Below are positions 10,240 to 21,445 of a DNA stretch of 64,000 bases, in pieces (the first letter of the stretch is position 1; every line of letters starts with the position of its first letter). This DNA is from Trichobilharzia regenti (Eukaryota; Platyhelminthes; Trematoda; Strigeidida; Schistosomatidae). A program made the translations under genes and the position numbers. The notes beneath the pieces were generated by a model, which saw only the letters and a list, made by a program, of their open reading frames with translations, did no database searches and had not been told where the DNA came from. The stretch is from the NCBI GenBank assembly GCA_944472135.2, contig OX235262.1, forward strand, positions 44,071,804 through 44,135,803. Reading direction: 5' to 3'.

Positions 10240-10655
10240 TCCTTCGGTTCCTTTATACTTAAGGTTAGGGCGAAAACATTTAAGTAGACAACAATTTGAC
10301 CATTGAAAATTTAATTCTCTGCTTCAAGGTGGATGTTAAAAAACCCAATGAATGTTCAGTTAACAAAGGTACATGCACCAGCAAAGGAAGGCAACACAGT
10401 AACAGGCCAAATGGACAAATTGCTTAAGTGAGTACCTTTAATTCAAACTGAAACTGAAAATTAAAGTCTCTTATTATTTCCATGTTTGAATGTATTCACG
10501 TTTTCCACAAACATGTGAACTAAAATCCCAGTATTCTGTATGATGTATGTTAGGTTTTAGACAAATCAACTCATGTGAAACTGGTGAAGCAGAATAACTA
10601 ATCTAATGCTGATAATTGATTAACTACAAGACTAAGTTGCTTGAAGTTCTAATAA
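10240..10655. other. No recognised feature
   Basis: Sequence between the LINE tail and the next SINE without repeat or coding match. Confidence 0.4.
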
Positions 10656-10659
10656 GAAG

Positions 10660-10960
10660 TTGTGACCAGCTGGGTTCACCAGGTCGGGTGTAAAGACAGA
10701 TACTCGTCAACAACGTTGGCTAGCTTTGACTTTGTATATCAGTAACTGATGGAAACTAGAAGTCATAGACCACAGGAATGCGTACCAGTGGCTAAACAGT
10801 CAACGAGCTCGTATCGTAACCAAAAGGTCCTGTGTTCAATACTTGGTAGGGTGATCGGGTGGTGGATGCGTTCCGTTGAAAAGTCTCATATTAGAACAAA
10901 ACAGCTGTCTAGTGCTCCCTGGTTTTCATTTCGGGATCTAACTTAAAAGTGACAATTCTC
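10660..10960 (+). mobile_element. SINE-B relic
   Basis: It has the 5' flank words GGGTGTAAAGACAGATACTC and TTGGCTAGC, the head CCAGTGGCTAAACAG, GTAACCAAAAGGTCCTG, a decayed B box, and AACAAAACAGCTGTC from the hammerhead. The core has become TTGAAAA, so bases 3 and 8 are changed. Confidence 0.55.
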
Positions 10961-10975
10961 TGGAAAGCTAACACG

Positions 10976-11176
10976 TAAATTTTATTTTTTCTTTATTTTT
11001 GATTTACAGCTTGATTCCACACTGTATTTTTGGTACAACTATGGAATTTTCAGCATGGATATCGGTAGCCCAAATTTTGCAGGCCGACCATAGGTATCAG
11101 GTGTGTGCCGGCGTGGGCTCGAACCCCGGACCATGTGCATGGTCGGCGAGAGTCCTAACCACTGTGACACCGATGC
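10976..11176 (-). mobile_element. SINE-A1
   Basis: The complete family order is visible on the minus strand: head with TGTCACAGTGG in place of TGGCACAGTGG, B box GGGTTCGAGCCC, and tail CTGATACCTATGGTCGGCC through CACAGTGTGGAATCAAGC to an A-rich end. Confidence 0.85.
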
Positions 11177-11519
11177 ACACAACTTATTTAAACATATTTC
11201 TAAGTGTTCAATTGTATAGCACATGTTCGCTGATGTATTAAAATGTTATCACAACATAGTTTTTAAACTGATCACGAATATGAAGTTATACGTTAAAAAA
11301 CAAAAATAGAAAAAATATCACTGGAATTGGAGTTTCGTAAAAACTATAAAAATGAACTATCAGCTATGTTAACAGTGGTCATCAGATTCCCATCTAGAAG
11401 AAATTCTTGGAACTCAAACTAAACTTTAACTTTTTAACTTGTATTTATGACAATTCTGTATCCAAATATGGCATACAGAGCACTTCTACAATACTATACT
11501 TCTTAAAAACCATATATAC

Positions 11520-11610
11520 GACTGTACAGCTTGATAATAAATTCGTTGAAAAGAGTCTCTTCGCTGAATCACTTGTTTTGATTTTCTAAATGTTACAATG
11601 GGAATTTTCC
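11520..11610 (+). repeat. Terminal fragment with hammerhead-like fold
   Basis: The sequence is shared with the 3' region of the PLE at 48.4-50.3 kb (48.38-48.47 kb, reverse). CAGC (11527-11530) can pair with GCTG (11562-11565); between them lie TTGATAA, GAAA (11548-11551) and an AAGAG/CTCTT hairpin. The arrangement copies a hammerhead, but core positions 3 and 8 read U and A rather than C and G. It may be a relic of a PLE end. Confidence 0.35.
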
Positions 11611-11670
11611 ATGACTTGAATACTATACTTCCCTGTTAATTAGTAATTCAAAATATATTTGATCCACAGA

Positions 11671-12460
11671 TTATTATTATTATATCCTTTAATTCCTGGA
11701 GGAACATAGGGCTTCAGCCAAGCGTCTCCATTGCCTTCTGTTTTCTGCCAACGTTTTCACCCCGCTCCAAGTCTGACCACATGTTTTCATCTCCTCTTCA
11801 AATCACCGCCTCCTTCATGTTACCCTTGCACTGACGACCAACTCCCCGCTTCCCTTTCGGGTTCCATTCGAGCAATGGCTTGTCTAGTGATGTCAATTGA
11901 TGGTTTCCTCAGAGTATGGCCAGCCAATCCATATCCATTTCTTCCTGCCTATTTGTTGTACAATCGGTTCCAGCTAGGGTGGTTCGCTCATTGCCAGAGA
12001 TCCGTGTTGCTGATCTTTTCTGGCTGGCCATATGATCTTGAGTATTGACCGAAGACAGCTGTTGATGAAGGTCTGTAGTTTGTTTAAGATGCTCTTTATG
12101 ACGCGCAGTTTAAGTCTCTGATCCGTATAGTAGCACTGACTAGCTTTACATTGGAGTTGAAAATCCGGATGTTATTTTTGATGCTGAGTAGTGCTGTTGA
12201 CCTCCACACAGACTTGAGAGTAATGAAAGCTTGTCTTGCTTTCCCGATCCTTCCTTTGATATTCTCGTCAGTCCCGTCCGCCTGTAGTTGAAACGATGCT
12301 TTCCAGGTAGGTAGGTGAAGGAGGTTGTTTCTTTCATGTTCCTCCCATTTATACTGGCTGATTGTTGTCTGTTGTTGTTGCTCATCTGTTGATCCACAGA
12401 TGAATAAAGCTTACTATTAAGAAAGGAAAATATCTCAATACTTGTATGGTACACTAGTCA
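11671..12460 (-). pseudogene. RTE-like LINE 3' portion
   Basis: Minus-strand frames encode KETTSFTYL, the DEDIKxRIGKARQAF-type segment, FINSCL-type and RRVGRQC-type pieces in shifted frames, and the shared tail CCCTATGTTCCTCCAGGAAT with an AAT run at the 3' end. It is close to the 9.55-10.23 kb copy in opposite orientation, so the two form an inverted repeat with arms of roughly 0.7 kb. Confidence 0.8.
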
Positions 12461-12519
12461 GAGTCACTCTGAGCTCAAAATAATTAATCAATAATTTTCA
12501 AGAATTAGCCTGTAAGGGT

Positions 12520-12680
12520 TTAATTTGCTTCAAGTTTGGCCATGGATTGGTATGAGTTAAAGAATCGCTGAAAAAATAGGATCTACTGGACAGCTGTTTC
12601 GTCCTAGTTTGAGACTCATCGGCAGTTCCTATAGGTTAGATGGTAATCTGTCAATAGTTATTGGAATACATTACTGGTGT
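12520..12680 (-). mobile_element. SINE-B 3' part with hammerhead
   Basis: On the minus strand GAGTCTCAAACTAGGAC, GAAA, CAGCTGTC and CAGTAGATCC are in hammerhead order. The core reads CCGATGA, so base U4 is changed. The tRNA-like head is lost. Confidence 0.55.
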
Positions 12681-12689
12681 CTGAAGTGG

Positions 12690-13260
12690 GACTTACTTTC
12701 CTCACTTTCAAAACGTCCTGCAATTCAAAATAAACCATCATTTTTGTGTTTAACTGGCCAGTTAGCTTAACTCATCAAATCAAAATGATACATTCAAGCA
12801 CTGGGATAGTGCTTCTCAACGAATCTCATGTTTAAATGTCCTCAACCAAATAACTGACATCAACGTAGCGTTTCGCGTGAAGTTAGAATGAAGGATCTGC
12901 AGTACCAAGACCAGTTTTTCACTATGAATCTAACTGTTGAAAAGTAGGTTTGAAAAAAATTTTGTGGAGAGTTTTTTAAGGTTTTGGAGGATTGATAGGT
13001 GAACAGTAGTCTGTGTCCCTACTCATTTTATTTCAATTTTTAATATACTCGTCACTTTTCCCTGATAATTAAGTCACATTAAAATCTATTTGTGGTCATA
13101 AATCTACTGTTTATTTCTATGAAAAGCATTGATCTCACCTTCTTTATTTCCATGAGGCTACTCCACCCTATAAACACGGAGCCCACACCCAATTAGATTA
13201 TCCTACTACTATGAACTATATTTGTTATCATTATTATAAAGTATCAGTTTGTTAGGATTT
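12690..13260. other. No recognised feature
   Basis: No repeat or coding match; only ordinary AT-rich sequence was seen. Confidence 0.4.
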
Positions 13261-13269
13261 TATTGATTT

Positions 13270-13455
13270 CATGAGTGATCAGGAACTGGCCACTGAAAAC
13301 CACAGAGCACTCAATAACTTTTTCGTCCTTGTTTAGGACTCTTCAGCACAAAATGCACTAATGACTTCATTGAATAGTGGACCCAGTACCTTCATGTTAC
13401 TAGGTAACATCCCAGACCATTCAAGACAGTGGGATGGAGTTCAGTGACCCATGAA
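13270..13455 (-). mobile_element. SINE-B relic with intact ribozyme core bases
   Basis: The minus strand reads TGCTGAAGAGTCCTAAACAA then GGACGAAA: CUGAAGA core, a 4-bp GUCC/GGAC stem II and GAAA are intact. Stem III (AAAGUUAU) and the cleavage-side strand are mutated, so efficient cleavage is unlikely. Head words (GGTACTGGGTCC) are partly visible. Confidence 0.55.
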
Positions 13456-13769
13456 TTGTACCTTCTGCTTATTTGTGAGTGTAGCATGATCGCCAGCCAG
13501 TATCATTGGCAAGTAACTGTACAGATATTCAACTTGGTAGACCTTAGTAAACTTCATTTGGAGTGTTTTTACGCTAATTACTTAGCTGTTATTTGCACAT
13601 TTAACAGTTGATCTGCTCTACTGATGACAGTGTGCACGTGTCATCTGTGCTTGATTACGTCATTGGCTGTTTTACTTATTTTCTGCATGTTTGTGAAGAA
13701 TCTTTTGTGTGCATTACCGATGTTTTCCCCAAGGCGCTAGCTCTTTTCAATAAAACTTTATTTTTTAAA

Positions 13770-13925
13770 AGCTAGCTTTGCTACGTGGGAGCCCCAGGTT
13801 TGATCCCCGGTGGTGTCATGGGCGTACTGTCCTAAAGAGTCCCAGACAAGGACGAAAAAGATGCCCAGTATTCAGTGGTCTCCTAACTGGTGTCACTTCT
13901 TGATCTAATACGAAACTAGTCGAAC
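13770..13925 (+). mobile_element. SINE-B relic
   Basis: A B-box-like GGTTTGATCCCCGG is followed by GGGCGTACTG, AGAGTCCCAGACAAGGACGA and GCCCAGTATTCAGTGG. In the ribozyme core the CUGA segment reads CUAA. The 5' half is missing. Confidence 0.55.
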
Positions 13926-13929
13926 CCAT

Positions 13930-14590
13930 GCAAACCAATACTAGAGAATACATTTTACTGCTAAAGTGCTCTTCATTTTATTTTCTTTGAGGTAAATTAT
14001 TGAAGTGAATTTCAAATCGCGTTTTTCACTTTGTAACAGTCATTTTCTTACTGATTTGTCATCAGAATTAAAACCTTTAGTCAGTAAAACTGACTTAAAC
14101 AACACGCCATATTTATCGTATTCTCTCTCTCTCTCACTCTTCAGCCTAGTTGAGAAACAAAACTCTATTTGAGGCAGATATTTGTGTGTTGACTAGTCGA
14201 TATCTCGAATACCAATCACACAATCTATTTTCGCGATATTCGGGCAGATATTTCTGTTGTGTATAACCTTGATATATATGCCTTCACTGATTTGTCATAA
14301 CTAGAAATGTGTAAGACCACTTTATCATCGATTCGATGCACATAACAGAGCATAAAGATGTTAGAAACTATTAGGCCGTTAAATTTGGACTGAGCTGCGC
14401 TCACCTATTTTTTTCTGCCTTTTTTTAAACATGAAAACTTTAATTCAACTAAGGCTGGTTAAATTACATAAACTAGTAAAAAATCAATAAATATTTCGAA
14501 TATTCTTACTCCAATGATAATTATTAACGACGAAATTTGTATAAGCGAATTCTGAATATATTTGTAAGTTGAAATGAATAAGAAACTAAG
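13930..14590. other. No recognised feature
   Basis: A short CT run at 14123-14139 is the only notable simple sequence. No repeat family or coding match was seen. Confidence 0.4.
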
Positions 14591-14597
14591 CTTATTA

Positions 14598-14970
14598 CCC
14601 TCCGAGTTTGACCACAGATTGATTTCAATTAGAGAACCATTGAAAATCAGCACTGGAGTACTGGACAGCTGTTTCGTCAGCGTAGTTTGGGAGTCATCAG
14701 CAGTACGCACTCACTGCCGGGGTTCGAACCCAGGACCCTCTGGGTACAAGGCAAGTTCGTATACCTTTCAGCCATTGGGACCCGACTCAATGGCCCATGA
14801 AGTAGTGACCAGTGAGGCGCATCTATTGGGGCTGTGAGGATGGATTTCCTGCCGATGATATTGGTTGGTGGTAGCGTTGAAATTACGAATTAGTAGAAGT
14901 TAGAATTCATGGGCTGGCCACTGAATCTGGTCCCAGTGGCTGAATGGTATATGAGCTCGCCTTATTACTC
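14598..14970. mobile_element. SINE-B pair: minus copy followed by truncated plus copy
   Basis: Minus copy (14598-14792): B box GGGTTCGAACCC, head CAATGGCTGAAAGG, hammerhead core CTGATGA intact but stem II spoiled (CTCC in place of GTCC). Plus copy (about 14860-14970): the 5' flank GAATTCATGGGCTGGCC and A box AGTGGCTGAATGG, cut off after the first half of the head. The two heads face each other and could pair. Confidence 0.6.
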
Positions 14971-14974
14971 TCAG

Positions 14975-15585
14975 TTAAATAAATTTTTCATTTCTGAGAG
15001 GATTAGGGGATTCGTTAGAGAAGGTGAAGCGTGGTATATAGAAAGATGCTATCCTTCATCCACATATGTAGGAGAGTTCAAGGTAGCCATTCACTGAATT
15101 AACACAGTCTGATCATGAATAAATAAACAAACAAGGAGATTAAAAATTCTTATACTGACGTTTGTACTCCATATTACCTTTTGTCTTCCAGATTAAATGA
15201 AGTACAGTTTTAGTGAAGAATACGCATCTTTCAAAATGCTGGAAGTCGATACAAGCTCATTCCATTTATATCCTTATTTCCCCTCTATCAATTTAAATAA
15301 AGCAAGAATAAGATGGTACCATCATTTATTTAATCGGTTTCTTATAAGCTGCGTACAGCCTAAAGAAATTATTAAGTTTATGTACAGGACGATTTTAACA
15401 TACTTGCAGAAATGACATGTCATTTCAATATGGCGAAAATATTCATTCAGACATACATAAAAAATAATAATAATTGAGCAAAGAATATGCTTTCGATCAT
15501 TTCCTCTTCTGGCTCTACAATTCTTTATGTGCTTATATACATAGAATATTCTAGAATAATAGTCAATAACAATACTAGTGTTTTT
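14975..15585. other. No recognised feature
   Basis: Small frames at 14.9-15.4 kb show no motif. AAT-type runs occur near 15460. Confidence 0.4.
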
Positions 15586-15589
15586 AAAT

Positions 15590-16382
15590 AATATAATAAT
15601 AGCCAGAGTCTATCCTGCAGCTAAGTTGGTTCCCGTCTGTCGAACGGCATACTCTTTGATGCAGTCAAAAGTCGATAGACACCCTTCTCACGTTAACTCC
15701 AACTGTGTATACAAATTTGCGTGTATCTACGGGAGCAGTTACATTGGGAGAACAGAAAAAAAGGTACTCCTCCGATTTTCTGAACGTATGCCGAGAAGCC
15801 CACGTCTCAACGGAACAAACTCCTATAATAGCGCTATTACCAGACATCTTCTCGATACCGGTTTTGGGGTGGAAATCGAGAAATCCTTTAAAATTATCAA
15901 TAGACAAAATACTCACTTCTCCACAAGTTTGCCGAAGCAATTTCTATCAAACGTCTGAAACCCGATTTATGTGTTCAGAAAGATGTTATCAGTCTTTCCT
16001 TGCCCTGGTAACTGAATGTCTTTATTCTCTCATTTGATTACGTAATTTTCGGCTTTAACCTCAACCGCTTTTGTAATTTTACTTGTCTCTTGTTTCTATG
16101 ATTTGAATTGAACTCAGTACATTTTTACTTAATTTATTAGTCACTCATCACCTTACGCATCTCTCGTCTTTGTTACGTAACTCCTTCACCTGTGTAAAAA
16201 CTATATAATCGCAATTTTCTGAGCACTGTTCCCTAATTGCGGAACCTTATGTCAACTGACGTCATGAAAAATTTGCAAGCATGTTAAAACTTTTCTGTAC
16301 ATAAACCTCATAATTTATTTAGGCTGTAAGCAGATGATGAGAGGCCAACAAAATAAACAATGATGGTACCATATTATTCTGC
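15590..16382 (+). pseudogene. Penelope-like element, GIY-YIG domain and 3' end
   Basis: A frame of about 120 codons runs through NCVYKFACIYGSSYIGRTEK (GIY-YIG first two motifs), RFSERMPRS, ITRHLLDTGF and FKIINRQ. The last part (about 15935-16020, ...KPDLCVQK-like) is in another frame, so one frameshift precedes the natural C-terminus. The RT half is absent (5' truncation). The 3' region ends near 16382 with a hammerhead-like segment. Closest relative in the window is the palindromic PLE at 41.3-42.5 kb. Confidence 0.75.
16330..16382 (+). ncRNA. Degenerate PLE hammerhead
   Basis: GCAG (16330-16333) can pair with CTGC (16379-16382) as stem I. The core reads ATGATGA, so C3 is A, and GAAA has become AAAA. 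A hairpin around GGTACC could form stem III. Clearly related in position to the ends of the 41.3-42.5 kb element; predicted inactive. Confidence 0.4.
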
Positions 16383-16444
16383 ACAAACCACTGTTGTTCT
16401 TGCTGCATTTAAATTCACTAAGGGGAATAAATGTTAAGTAAGAT

Positions 16445-16620
16445 CAATGGAATTACACTTCATTAAAGATGCGTACCGCATACCAACAAATCTTAACTTC
16501 GTCTTACTAAATATTGCTGAGGCTGTTGGGATCTACATTAAGAAACCTAACTTATGTGTCCAAAAGAAGCTAGTTCAGACAATGTCCTTACCCTGGCCAT
16601 CTAGGTTTGAATGATCCTCA
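16445..16620 (+). pseudogene. Penelope-like element, extreme C-terminus
   Basis: The frame reads LNIAEAVGIYIKKPNLCVQK then a final LPW, matching the conserved end (AEAxxIxxxxPxLCxQK...LPW) of the PLE proteins at 42.1 and 48.8 kb. Everything upstream is missing. A separate insertion from the preceding PLE fragment, to judge by the different sequence. Confidence 0.6.
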
Positions 16621-16629
16621 GTTTTCTGT

Positions 16630-17585
16630 AGATATTTCCCTAATTTTAGTTGATATTCTATTTGCTGCCATATCTTTATTATTATTATTTGAGTATCTTT
16701 AATGAGCTATAATTCCATTGCTCTTACTTAACAAATCGATAGTATTTAGAAAACAACAATGTTTTTAATGACAACTATTCTAGAGTATTCCATGTATATA
16801 AACGTATACATATAATTGTAGAGCCAGAGGCAAGAACTATTGAAAAGGCTATTCTTTACTCAATTAATTTGTGTTTTATTATGTAATTTGACAGGCGACT
16901 CCAAACTTAGTAAACAGTGCTCACAAATTACACCTACATAGCTTAAACACAGAAAGTTCGAGTTTAAATAAAAGGAAAAGGTTTAGATACAATAACAAGA
17001 GTTATGTAATAAAGACAAGGGGTGAATGAGATGGTGTGTAATTAATTAATTAACTATGTACTGTGTCCAACTCAGATCATAGAAACGGGAGACAGGCAAC
17101 TGATATAAGAATATAACTTGTGCACTGTGGTAGAGTATAATTCCATTATGGTTAAAAGTTCTACTATAGAGAAGGGAGAAAAGGTTAAGGCCAAAGATTT
17201 CACAAGCAAATTTAAGGGAGTGAAGACATCTAGTTGGCAGGGTAAGAAAAGAATGATAACTGATTCGGGCGTTTAGTAACTACTGCTTTAATGAACTTGA
17301 GGACAACCGAATTATTTTGTTCACTGACGATTCTAAAGGATTTTATGGTGTCCATCTCATTACCCGTATTGACAAGATGCCTGGTAGTGGCACTAATGTA
17401 AGCGTTTTCTCCGCCGAGATGTAGGCTTTCTGGTACATGTTTAGGAAATCGAATTCATGCTCTTCTTTCTATTACCTCAATTTAAAATACCACGGGAATA
17501 GAAGCAAATTTCCTTTTGATTTTAACAGCATCTAATATAAATAAACATGAGATTTGATTTGGAAATGAACGTCAAATGTGATCAC
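16630..17585. other. No recognised feature
   Basis: Contains ATTATTATT at 16678-16690. No repeat family or frame could be matched. Confidence 0.4.
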
Positions 17586-17589
17586 TAAC

Positions 17590-17795
17590 TGACTTGAGTT
17601 GTGGAAACATTCAGAACCAGGGGGCACTGGGCAGTTTCTTCTACCCAGTTTGAGATTCTTCACCAGTACGCACCTATGGTGCTATCTAGGATTGAACTCA
17701 GAACCTTCAGGTTAGGAAGTGAGCCCGTTGACTATTTAGCAACTGGGATAGAATCCAATGGCTTATAAGTTCTAGCTCCCTCCAATTTGTAATAT
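17590..17795 (-). mobile_element. SINE-B relic
   Basis: Reverse-order words include GAATCTCAAACTGGGTAGAA and a B-box-like AGTTCAATCCTAG. The ribozyme core reads GTGAAGA (C3 to G), and the arm before GAAA is mutated. Confidence 0.55.
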
Positions 17796-18064
17796 GCAGC
17801 GCAAATAAATAATTGACGACACTTCAGGATATTGTTAATTTAGCAGTAATGTTATTTGTTTCCGTGTTATTTGATATGATTTAATCATTTTGAGATAACA
17901 TAGTGTGACTATGAATAATAAGTTTTATCTAAAATAGTATGCAGCAAGCATTACTGTGTTAATGCACCTTATCACCCTAGTAAAATATTGGCTGAGCTAA
18001 AATTGATAACAGATGACGTCTATGTACTGCAAAAGTCAATCTCATCTATAACGAAACTTCTTCG

Positions 18065-18310
18065 AAGCCAAAATATGCATAGACTGAGATGACTAGGTCA
18101 CATGTTACGCATGCTAAACTACCGACTGACCTCATCATTAAGCTACGTTAGCTGACATAAGATTTGACTGGAAAAGAGTTAGAGGTGTTCAAAACATGAA
18201 ACCAATCTATGAATTCTTTGACGAATGCAAATCAATAATCAATCACGACAACGACTGTCACGAGACACAGTCAACACATTATTCATGGAGAATTCAAATA
18301 AGTTCACTTC
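18065..18310 (+). pseudogene. LINE C-terminal relic (family of the 58-60 kb element)
   Basis: The translation RLRWLGHMLRMLNYRLT followed by a stop-broken HKIxLEKS matches WLGHVLRMPSHRLP and GSGWKKAS of the LINE at 60.25-60.35 kb. Several stops are present. Only the last part of ORF2 survives. Confidence 0.6.
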
Positions 18311-18314
18311 ATAT

Positions 18315-18445
18315 TGAAGTTTGCCTCTAGGATGTTGCCCAAAAAGACAGCCAAAGCTGAACAATTAAATCATGCAGCTCAGAGAATACAATTACATCAA
18401 AATCATCCATATGAGATACAAATCTTCTCGATTATCTTGAAGCTT
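18315..18445 (+). repeat. PLE terminal repeat relic
   Basis: AAAGCTGAACAA, TGCAGCTCAGAGAATACAA and ATCAAAATCATCCATATGAG repeat in order the PLE terminal words at 7.39-7.45 and 25.32-25.34 kb. Only a decayed hammerhead remnant precedes them. Confidence 0.5.
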
Positions 18446-18529
18446 TGACCTTCTTGATGGGGGGGGGGCTAGATAGTCTGCTTAAGGTCCTTCCAATTTC
18501 TAAGAACCCCTGGATGTAGACTACAGGTG

Positions 18530-18590
18530 ATAAATATACAATTGGTGGATGGTGGCTAGCAGTGGAATCCAGGATGCGCATTTCGTCCTA
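18530..18590 (-). mobile_element. SINE-C 3' fragment
   Basis: The words GGTGGATGGTGGCTAGCAGT, GGAATCCAGGATGCGCAT and TTCGTCC are the reverse of the Sm-alpha-like 3' half. The element is cut within stem II of its hammerhead. Confidence 0.65.
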
Positions 18591-18924
18591 TTATAGGTAA
18601 TAAAGTTCAAAATTGTCCTACGTGGCACAGATGTATTCACCATTTGAGACCTCCCAGATACATTAAAGCTTCATTATTCACCATATACCTGTTCTTTCTC
18701 CTGCATAATTTCGTGAATCACAGTTTCTTTGCATTTTTAATATCTTAATGTGCACTTCTATAAGAGGTAGCAAGTTGAACCGCTTGATTTCTATATAAAG
18801 TTCTTTGTTGAAAACTCAGTCATGAAGAATAATGTAAAATCATCAAAAATTATCCATCTATCAGTGTGAAAAATTTAAGATATTTAGGGATAGTAAACTT
18901 CAAGTTAGCTGTCCTTTATCCACT

Positions 18925-19118
18925 GCGTCGGTGGCACGGTGGTTAGGACTCTCACCGACCATGCACATGCTCCGAGGTTCGATCCTCTGCCGACGCACAC
19001 CTGATATCTATGGTCGGCCTGCAAAATTTGGGCTACCGATATCCATGCCGAAAATTCCCTACTTGTACAAAAAATACAGTGTGGAATCAAGCTGTAAATC
19101 AAAGAAAATGAATAAAAG
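18925..19118 (+). mobile_element. SINE-A1, well preserved
   Basis: GCGTCGG and CCGACGC are perfect acceptor-stem halves; the A box is TGGCACGGTGG and the B box GGTTCGATCCTC. The tail runs from CTGATATCTATGGTCGGCC to ATCAAGCTGTAAATCAAAG, ending in an A-rich stretch. Confidence 0.88.
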
Positions 19119-19294
19119 GTGAGAAATGAAATATAGTAAGAGTACTTATGCTTTTGGTTCACCTTACCCATATGAGCATTGGTCATTCACTAATTACTGA
19201 AAAGTTAATGACTTATTGTCACGTAAAAGAGGTAGCAAAATCTTAGCAGTTCATAAACTCATGGGAAGGGATGAAACTGGTTGACTAATGTATT

Positions 19295-19685
19295 GTGTTT
19301 TCGACGTGAATAGGTCATAGTTTCCTGTGGCCAGAAAGAATTAGCAGCAAGAAACCCTGGCTGGTGAAGAATCAACCAAGAGTCGATTGCTCATCAAATA
19401 TGTAGGAGGAAATGGAGATCGATTGGGCATACGTTGAGGATGCCGTCAAATGACATTGCGTTTCCGATCATGGCTGGAGTGGAACTGGAATATGAAACGA
19501 CAAGTTCGGGGTAGATCGGAGGTTGACATGAAGGAGATCGTGTGAGGAGGAGATGAGAAACTATGGAAATTTGTGAGGTAATATAAAGAGTACCAGAGCA
19601 AATAGGACAAATCGGATATGTGCTATTGAAGCCCTATGTACCACTCGGAACCCAAGGGAATAATAATAATAATCATAATAATAGG
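19295..19685 (+). pseudogene. RTE-like LINE 3' end
   Basis: Broken frames carry the WRSIGHTLRMPSND-like and RQVRGRS-like segments typical of the C-terminal tail. The end GAAGCCCTATGTACCACTCG precedes an AATAATAATAATCATAATAAT tail. It is more diverged than the 9.5, 11.7 and 28 kb copies. Confidence 0.7.
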
Positions 19686-19689
19686 TTAG

Positions 19690-20145
19690 ACTCCATGTAT
19701 GCTTTAAAGTTGAAAGAAGGTTTAGGTGAAAGAGCCTGGTAAAGTGATGGTACGCTATGAAATTATTGACCAAAGTGTCGACATTTTGTTGTTTTTACTA
19801 GCACATATTCAACCAAATTTCGATCATTTAAACTATGAAGTCTACACTACTTATACTACTTAAATGGGTAAGTGAACTTTCCTAACAAACCATAATTGCG
19901 TACAATAGACTGAGACTAGTATCAATGAGTCTCTTGCTCGTTATATCATGCCATTTTATCATAACATGAGGTTATCCACATTTAAGTCAATCAATAAAGC
20001 AATATAACAATTATTGTAACCTATTCACATAATCACAGAGGTCAACTGTTTTACGTCGCAAATTCTCAACTAGTTATACAACCAATTTTAAACAATTAGA
20101 AAATAAATCAACATTTATCAGTCTACTGGTGATAAACATGTTAAC
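19690..20145. other. No recognised feature
   Basis: No repeat or coding match was found in this interval. Confidence 0.4.
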
Positions 20146-20149
20146 AATT

Positions 20150-20460
20150 AACCCGATTCAATGGCCCCGTAAAATTTTAACTTTTACCAGTTCCTCGCGC
20201 TAAATGATGAATTGGTAAAAGTTAGAATTCATGGGCTGGCTATCGAATCGGGTGGCGACAGCTGAATGGCAGACGAGCTTAACTTGTAACCAGAAGGTCC
20301 TGGGTTCGAACCCTGCGAGTGGGTACGTACTGCCGATACGTTCCAAACTAGGAGGGACAAAACAACTGTCCAGTGTTCTAGTGCTGTTTTTCAACGGTTC
20401 TCTAACTGGTATCAATCTGTGGTCAAACTCGAAAGAACAAATCTAATCCTTACAAACCAA
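20150..20460 (+). mobile_element. SINE-B with short inverted 5' piece
   Basis: The main copy (20215-20455) has the flank GAATTCATGGGCTGGC, A-box CAGCTGAATGGCAG, B box GGTTCGAACCC, a decayed hammerhead and the tail GGTTCTCTAACTGGTATCAA. At 20155-20200 a piece of the same 5' flank (CGATTCAATGGCC, AACTTTTACC) lies in reverse, making a short hairpin. Confidence 0.65.
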
Positions 20461-20829
20461 ATCTTGATGACAATTAACCGTCAATATCAGCCTGTCATTT
20501 TGGCTATAATTAAACTAGAAAATTAGGACAACGGTTAAAGAGTAGAAATAAGCAAACTGTAAAACCATGAAAACTAAGTTAGGTGTTTATGTAATGAATT
20601 GTTCGTATGCTGAAAGACAAAAACAGAGGAGAAGAAAAAGAAGAAGAAATGAGTGACCAGAGTAACTACTTAGTGGTGAATTAGGCGAAATTCGTAAGAA
20701 GGTTTATAAGAAATCCAACACAGAACTATCACAAATAGTTGAACTGCTAAAATACTAAAAACAGTTTGCTTATAAGATATAGGGAGATGGGATGGTTACC
20801 TTTTGCACTCACGGGAAGAAGATGGCTGT

Positions 20830-21445
20830 ATAAATTTCGGTGACTCTAAACTATAGAAACTCAAAACGAAACTACCTAGTAAAGACCTTAGCAAATCTAC
20901 ATCGACCAGTTAGATGTGTCCGTAGTAGGAGAGCGTAATTGAAAAAGAATGTTTATATACAAGTAATGCAATGTTATAAAGTAATTGCATAGGGTAACTT
21001 TCTTGTATATGCTCAGAGAAAATCTCCCAATATCTAATAGGAGTCCTCATAGTTAGGACTAACCAATTTCTGTAAATAAATTTGTCGAGGTGGCTGTGAG
21101 TCATTGTGTTTCTTGGCTCATTTACCTGTCTGATCCTCTTTTTTGGTGTCTCCAGAAACTTTCAATGCAATTTGTGTGGGCTGCATCTAAAGGAATAATG
21201 AAATCGCCCGTATTATTGACCATGTTATAAGTATAGCCCAGGGATGACAGTTTGCCTACACATTTTCTTCCTTTCAATGAACCTGGTGTGTAAGTAATAC
21301 TAGATTTAGATGAAATTTGCTGCGTTATTCGTGCACCGCATCCGCCTATATATTACGGATTCATCAGCCTGGTGGCTCTAGGTCATCGATGCATTCATTA
21401 AGTAGTTTCGTTTTAGCTGCTATAGTTTAGAGTCACCCAAATATC
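20830..21445. repeat. Inverted pair of an unnamed repeat
   Basis: 20838-20935 (plus) and 21340-21440 (minus) share GGTGACTCTAAACTATAG, AAAACGAAACTAC and a segment around CCAGGCTGATGAATCCGTAA. The minus copy has CTGATGA followed by an ATCCG/CGGAT hairpin, a hammerhead-like start, but no GAAA follows. Family unknown. Confidence 0.35.
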
